DNA of 64,000 nucleotides, taken from positions 1,650 to 65,649 of the forward strand of contig VZRS01001739.1 of the NCBI GenBank assembly GCA_013398055.1, written 5' to 3'. The number at the start of each line of letters is the position of its first letter. Positions within the stretch are counted from its first letter, which is position 1. The position numbers and the translations under genes were made by a program. The notes under the pieces were generated by a model, which was given only the letters and a program-made list of their open reading frames with translations, was not told where the DNA came from and did no database searches. Positions 59,796-64,000 of the stretch are shown piece after piece. The DNA is from Ifrita kowaldi. Taxonomy: Eukaryota; Chordata; Aves; Passeriformes; Cinclosomatidae.

Positions 59796-62102
59796 CCCCT
59801 GTGAGTGTGGATCCAGGGGAGGTGGGATCAGCAGCTGGAAAACGTGGATCTCAAACACGTGCCTGCACGGCAGGTGCAAGCCACTATCTTATCTGGGTGG
59901 AGCCTTCCTCACTGCTCAGGTTCATCCAGGGACAGGCTCCTGGCCCTTGTACCTTGGTCCCTGGGGCTGCAGGAGCCGGAACTGGTTTGGAATTACAGAA
60001 GCTCTGTGATAGCAGCAATTGGTTTGCCAGGCCCTGCTGCCTTTTTGGAGTGTGTGTCTCCAGGAAACACACTGGTATAGCTGGGAAACATTCAGCTTCC
60101 TCAAAGCTATCTGGTGTCATTAGTGATGAGCCACTGTTAGAACATCTGGCAATATATCTAAGCAATATTCAACTCAATTATCTTAAACTCATCACCGGGT
60201 TGCTGTCTCTTCCACAGAATAAAATGCAGAGCTTCTTTGTGTATCTATATCCAGGGAAATCTTGGACATGCAATCATGTTTTTTCCATATCTTAATGTTT
60301 TAATTCATTGTTTACTCTCGCAAACCGGAAGATGCTCAGCACAAAGCTCAGGATACTTCCCATGGTCGGTGTTCCTGCTGTGACTCTTCTTCCCAAAAGT
60401 CCCCACAAGCTGGCAGGGACTGTCAGTGTTGCTCTGGAGCTAAAGGCACTTTGAAGAGCTTTCAGATTTTTTGGAGCACCAGCTTGCTGAGCCTATAAAT
60501 ACCCAACTGTTCTCAGCTCATTTCATTCATGATAACTGAGCTCTGCACAGCCCTTGGCAGCACACGCAGGGCTTGGTGCTGAGCAGAGAGAACAGACACT
60601 TGGAGGAACAAAACAGGGGCTTCCCAGGAGGAAGGGGTTTAGTGGAGGCTTTTAAACATGGTCCACACATCTTTGCATCTCTCTGAGCTGTCAGCATTTC
60701 CACACACTCCCACATCCGTTTTCTCACTGTCCCCAGAGCTGCCAGTACTCATTTGCTTTCTGACATCTGTTGCTGGCATCAAAATGGCCCGAGATGCCAG
60801 TTGGTGGCACTGGGGTGACATTTCCTGTCAGTCAGTCCATGTCACCCCGCTCTTTCTGGGTTCTCTTCAGAGACCCTCCTTCTAATGACCCTCTGCTTCC
60901 TGAAGCATGAAACCCCCCAGAGCCCTGCACACTTTATCCTGCCTGGATCACAGCAGCTTCTCCATTCCCCTCAGAGGAGCAGGGTTTCCATTTCAGCTGA
61001 ATGAGTAACGTCTGCAGAGCTGCTCTCTGCTCATCTCCCAGAGCTGTGTGTCTGCATCCCGGCTGCCTGGTGCCGGCAGTCAGTCCCAGTGCTGCTCTCC
61101 TTCAGAAGGAATTGACACTTCCTTCATCTCCCTGCAAAGCTTTGGGGAGGAAAACTGTATATTAATTAGGTGTCATTGCCTTGATCCGTTTTCCAGACCA
61201 TGGGAAGAAATACAGTGCATTCTGGGGAACATTTTAGAAGTAAAAGGTGCAAGAATGGGGAAGGAAATATCCAGGGGCAATATTTTTTAAAGTGGCAAGA
61301 AAGCAAAGATGGATTTTGCTGCAAGTACAGTGCAGTAGCATAACAGAAAAATACATATTGATACTTAGAGATATATAGAGATACAGGTATTTTCTTTATG
61401 GAGACCAGCTGCATCCCTGCAGATGCCCTTGTTGGAGGTCCCTGTGTGTGTCCTGCCAGGAGAAGGACAAGCTGTGATAGAAGAATAAAGTGTAGCTGAT
61501 GGAAAGGTGCTCGGCAGGAAAATATTACGATGGCAGCATCAGTATTTTTGGCATCTGCCAAAATAATCCATAATGAAAACTGGACTGGATCCAAACAGCT
61601 TGGTTCTCTGTGCTGTGGTAGCACCAGAATCTTCCAATGAGTGGAGGATTAGGAGCCCTCAGTATTAACAGGAATTCACCTCTGAGGCCTCCATCTCATG
61701 TCTCTCTTGATTAGTGTGATTTTTATCTGACTGTCAGTAAAAAAGCAGAGAGAAAAATGTCCTCCCACTCAGCAAACACAGTTATAAAATCCTTCCTCGT
61801 GGTTACAATGGGGCTGACTTATTCTGTGGAATTATTTGACAGCACCTGTTAGAGACCAAGGAAGTTGTGGAGCTGCAGGGGATTATCCTGATTGCTGTTT
61901 GTTCCCAGGGGAGTTTGTTCAGTGCAGTCTGAATTAACATTTGAATATTGCACAACTGCTCAAGGAGCACCGGCAGGGAGGCTCAGGAGTCAGCAACAAG
62001 TCAGGACTGGGCAGTTTCACAGCAGCAGAAATCAGGGATGAACTTGCAGCTTCAGAGGCAGTGGGAATGCATGGCTGGAAGTCTGGTGGAGAGCAGGGAT
62101 GG

Positions 62103-62460
62103 ATCACAGAATCATGGAATTGGTGAGGGGGGAAAGCTCTCAAGAGACCACTGAGGCCAGTCATTCCCTCAGCACTGCCAAGGCCACCACTAACCCTTGT
62201 CCCCAAGAGCCACATCCACACAGCTTTTAAATCCCTCCACGGATGGAAATTCCATCCTTGCCCTGTGCCAGGGCTGAACAGCCCTTTCCATGGAGAAATT
62301 TTCCCTACTATCCAATCTAAATGTCCTCTGGCACAGACTGAGGCCATTTCCTCTTGTCCTCTCGCTTGTCACCTGGGGGAAGAGACCAACCCCCACCTGG
62401 ATCCTCCCTCCTGTCAGCTCTCAGAAAAGGGACCAAAATTCCCATTATGAGGGAAGAGAG
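62103..62460 (-). mobile_element. CR1 LINE 3' end, reverse orientation
   Basis: It starts with TCACAGAATCATGGAATTGG, passes through CCACATCCACACAGCTTTTA and CCTTTCCATGGAGAAATTTT, and ends in the coding part (GAGACCAACCCCCACCTGG). This is the full reverse complement of a CR1 3' region, antisense to TMCO4. Confidence 0.9.
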
Positions 62461-64000
62461 ATTCGAGGCAGCCAGGTACTCCAATACCATAAGCAGATGG
62501 AAAGTCTGAATTTTGTGAAATCCAACTGACTTGGCGCTTCTGTGAGTCAGGCTTTTTCCCTCCAAACACATTATATTGTGTTTTTTCCCACTGTATTCCC
62601 AAGACTTGCAGCAAAGGATTAATTGTGGTTACAAAATGCAGATTCATTGAGAATCCAACTCTCAGGGAGTTGGAAAAGCAAAGAAAGGTTGCCAGTGTGT
62701 CATTGCTCCTTTGTTTCTCTTGTTCCCAGTGAGCAGTGCCACCTCCCCAAGGGCAGGATCAGAGGAACAAGAGCTTGGAGCAGAACTCGGCTTCGGGCAG
62801 CTGCCTGGAGGAGCTGGGAGAGCCCCTCTCCCACCAGGGGGACATGCAGGGCTTTGTAGAAACAATTCCATCTGTCTGTGAGGCTGTGAGGTCACAGGGG
62901 TGGCTTCCACACCCCTGGAATCATCAGTGGCTTCATCTTCTGTGCTCCTTCTTGCTGTTGATTTGGGAGCTCCGTGAATCCCACATTAAATACATATTCA
63001 ATGTGTTTTTCCCTTTGGGACACAAGCAGAGGGTGCTGGCAGTGTCACTGTGTTAGAACAGAGGAAGAAACTGAAAAAGCTTCTCCAAACAAAAAGTGCA
63101 AACGAGGCCGTTAATGACTTGCAGTTTGTGTTTGCTCTGTGGCTGACAAACCTCCAAGGCCGATGTCCCTCCTGGCTGTGGCACACACGGATTGCTCGAG
63201 CTGGATGTGCTTTGTGGGAGCCTGGGGACGCTCAGCTGCTTCTGAAGGCAGAGAGAACCATTTCACAGGACTCGTATTTCACAAGGCTGGTGCCCAAATT
63301 CCCACGTGCCCTGCTCTGGGAAGCAGCAGAGTGCCACAACTTCCTGCACATTTACAGGAGGCGTTTTCCCGTTGCCCCTTGCCCCGTGGTGCCTGGAACA
63401 CGTGTGTGTCGTTCCACAGGGGATTCCCACATTATCTGCTGGAGTACAGTGTCCACAGCCCCCAGCTACCCTGGGCAGGGCTGCATTCCTGGGACTGCAG
63501 CTTCTCCTTCAGAAGAGCTGAGGGGACCAAGTGCCACCTTTGAGGGACTCAGGGGTGGTTTCTATTTCCATCAAACGCAGTCCGGCAGAGGAAATTCACT
63601 ATCCCTTTGCAGAACCAGCAAAGTTGTGATGCCATCACGTCTTTTCCTGTGGAACAACCGGCATCACAAATCACCTTCGAGAGATTTTCCCTTCCCCCTC
63701 AGAGCACTTTGCATGTGGAAATGGGGCAGTTCCTGCAGGTGCAGGCGCTGCACCCGCTGGCCTTTCCTGGTTTGCAGTGAGCAGGTCTGTAGCTGTTGGC
63801 TTTGCAGGCAGCTTTCCCCGTCCCAGCCCTTCCGGGAGCAAAGCAGTGGGAATTTTCCCAAAGTACTGTTCAGCTGGGTTCTGCAGGAATTGCCACACAG
63901 AGCCCAGGCAGGTGAATTAAGGATAAAAAATTCAGCTTTTAATTTCCTGTCTTCTGCTGGAACACGAACGCTGATTCTGTATCATTTTTCTGCTCCCTTT

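Larger units (their letters stand above)
59456..64000 (+). other. TMCO4: TMCO4 intron continuing past the window edge
   Basis: No further TMCO4 exon is recognised after 59455. The next expected residues (following the SSV junction, near a GHLDY-like motif in mammals) were not found. The stretch holds CR1 fragments at 59748-59795 and 62103-62460 and otherwise nothing I can identify. Confidence 0.6.

Noticed and set aside
1..64000. CRISPR arrays, operons, bacterial promoters or insertion sequences
   Set aside because: Spliced vertebrate genes, CR1 repeats and CpG islands show that this is avian nuclear DNA. No such features are present.

Overview
This window looks like nuclear DNA from a bird, probably a songbird. 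All the genes are spliced with GT-AG introns. CR1 LINE 3' ends, the main avian interspersed repeat, are scattered throughout. One insertion has a tRNA-Ile-like head and a CR1-like tail, as in the SINE described from zebra finch. CpG islands mark the housekeeping promoters. The order secreted phospholipase A2 cluster - OTUD3 - RNF186 - TMCO4 matches a known vertebrate block (human 1p36.13), so the identities are supported by both protein sequence and gene order.

Layout: 1-2680 has no gene I can support and opens with a short minisatellite. From 3062 to 14006 there are four head-to-tail, plus-strand, four-exon group II secreted PLA2 genes. The first (3062-4680) is an intact 14-cysteine group II enzyme of uncertain subtype. 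The second (7123-7993) is PLA2G5-like. The third (8843-9894) is a divergent, arginine-rich paralog that has lost its catalytic residues. The fourth (12672-14006) is PLA2G2E-like. OTUD3 follows on the minus strand in eight coding exons (25783 down to 17881), with a CpG-island promoter. RNF186 is a single-exon plus-strand gene (29431-30351). TMCO4 lies on the plus strand: its probable CpG-island promoter is near 33.0 kb, twelve coding exons run from 37480 to 59455, and the 3' end is beyond the window.

The sPLA2 genes encode small disulfide-rich secreted lipases that hydrolyse the sn-2 ester of phospholipids using Ca2+. OTUD3 is a deubiquitinase, RNF186 a membrane RING E3 ligase, and TMCO4 a membrane protein with an alpha/beta-hydrolase-like DUF726 domain. 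They are neighbours by conserved synteny. Nothing here suggests a shared pathway.

Main points for a second look: (1) the PLA2-like pseudoenzyme gene, with an open frame across four exons, 13 of 14 cysteines kept and the catalytic residues H48, D49 and D99 all replaced; (2) a block of about 0.7 kb present twice, 22 kb apart, at about 1 % divergence, starting inside a CR1 end and continuing into its 3' flank; (3) a 1,591 bp tandem copy joined by a single N over the TMCO4 promoter, most likely an assembly artefact; (4) a 27 bp duplication in the OTUD3 promoter, each unit carrying a palindromic TCACGTGA E-box.
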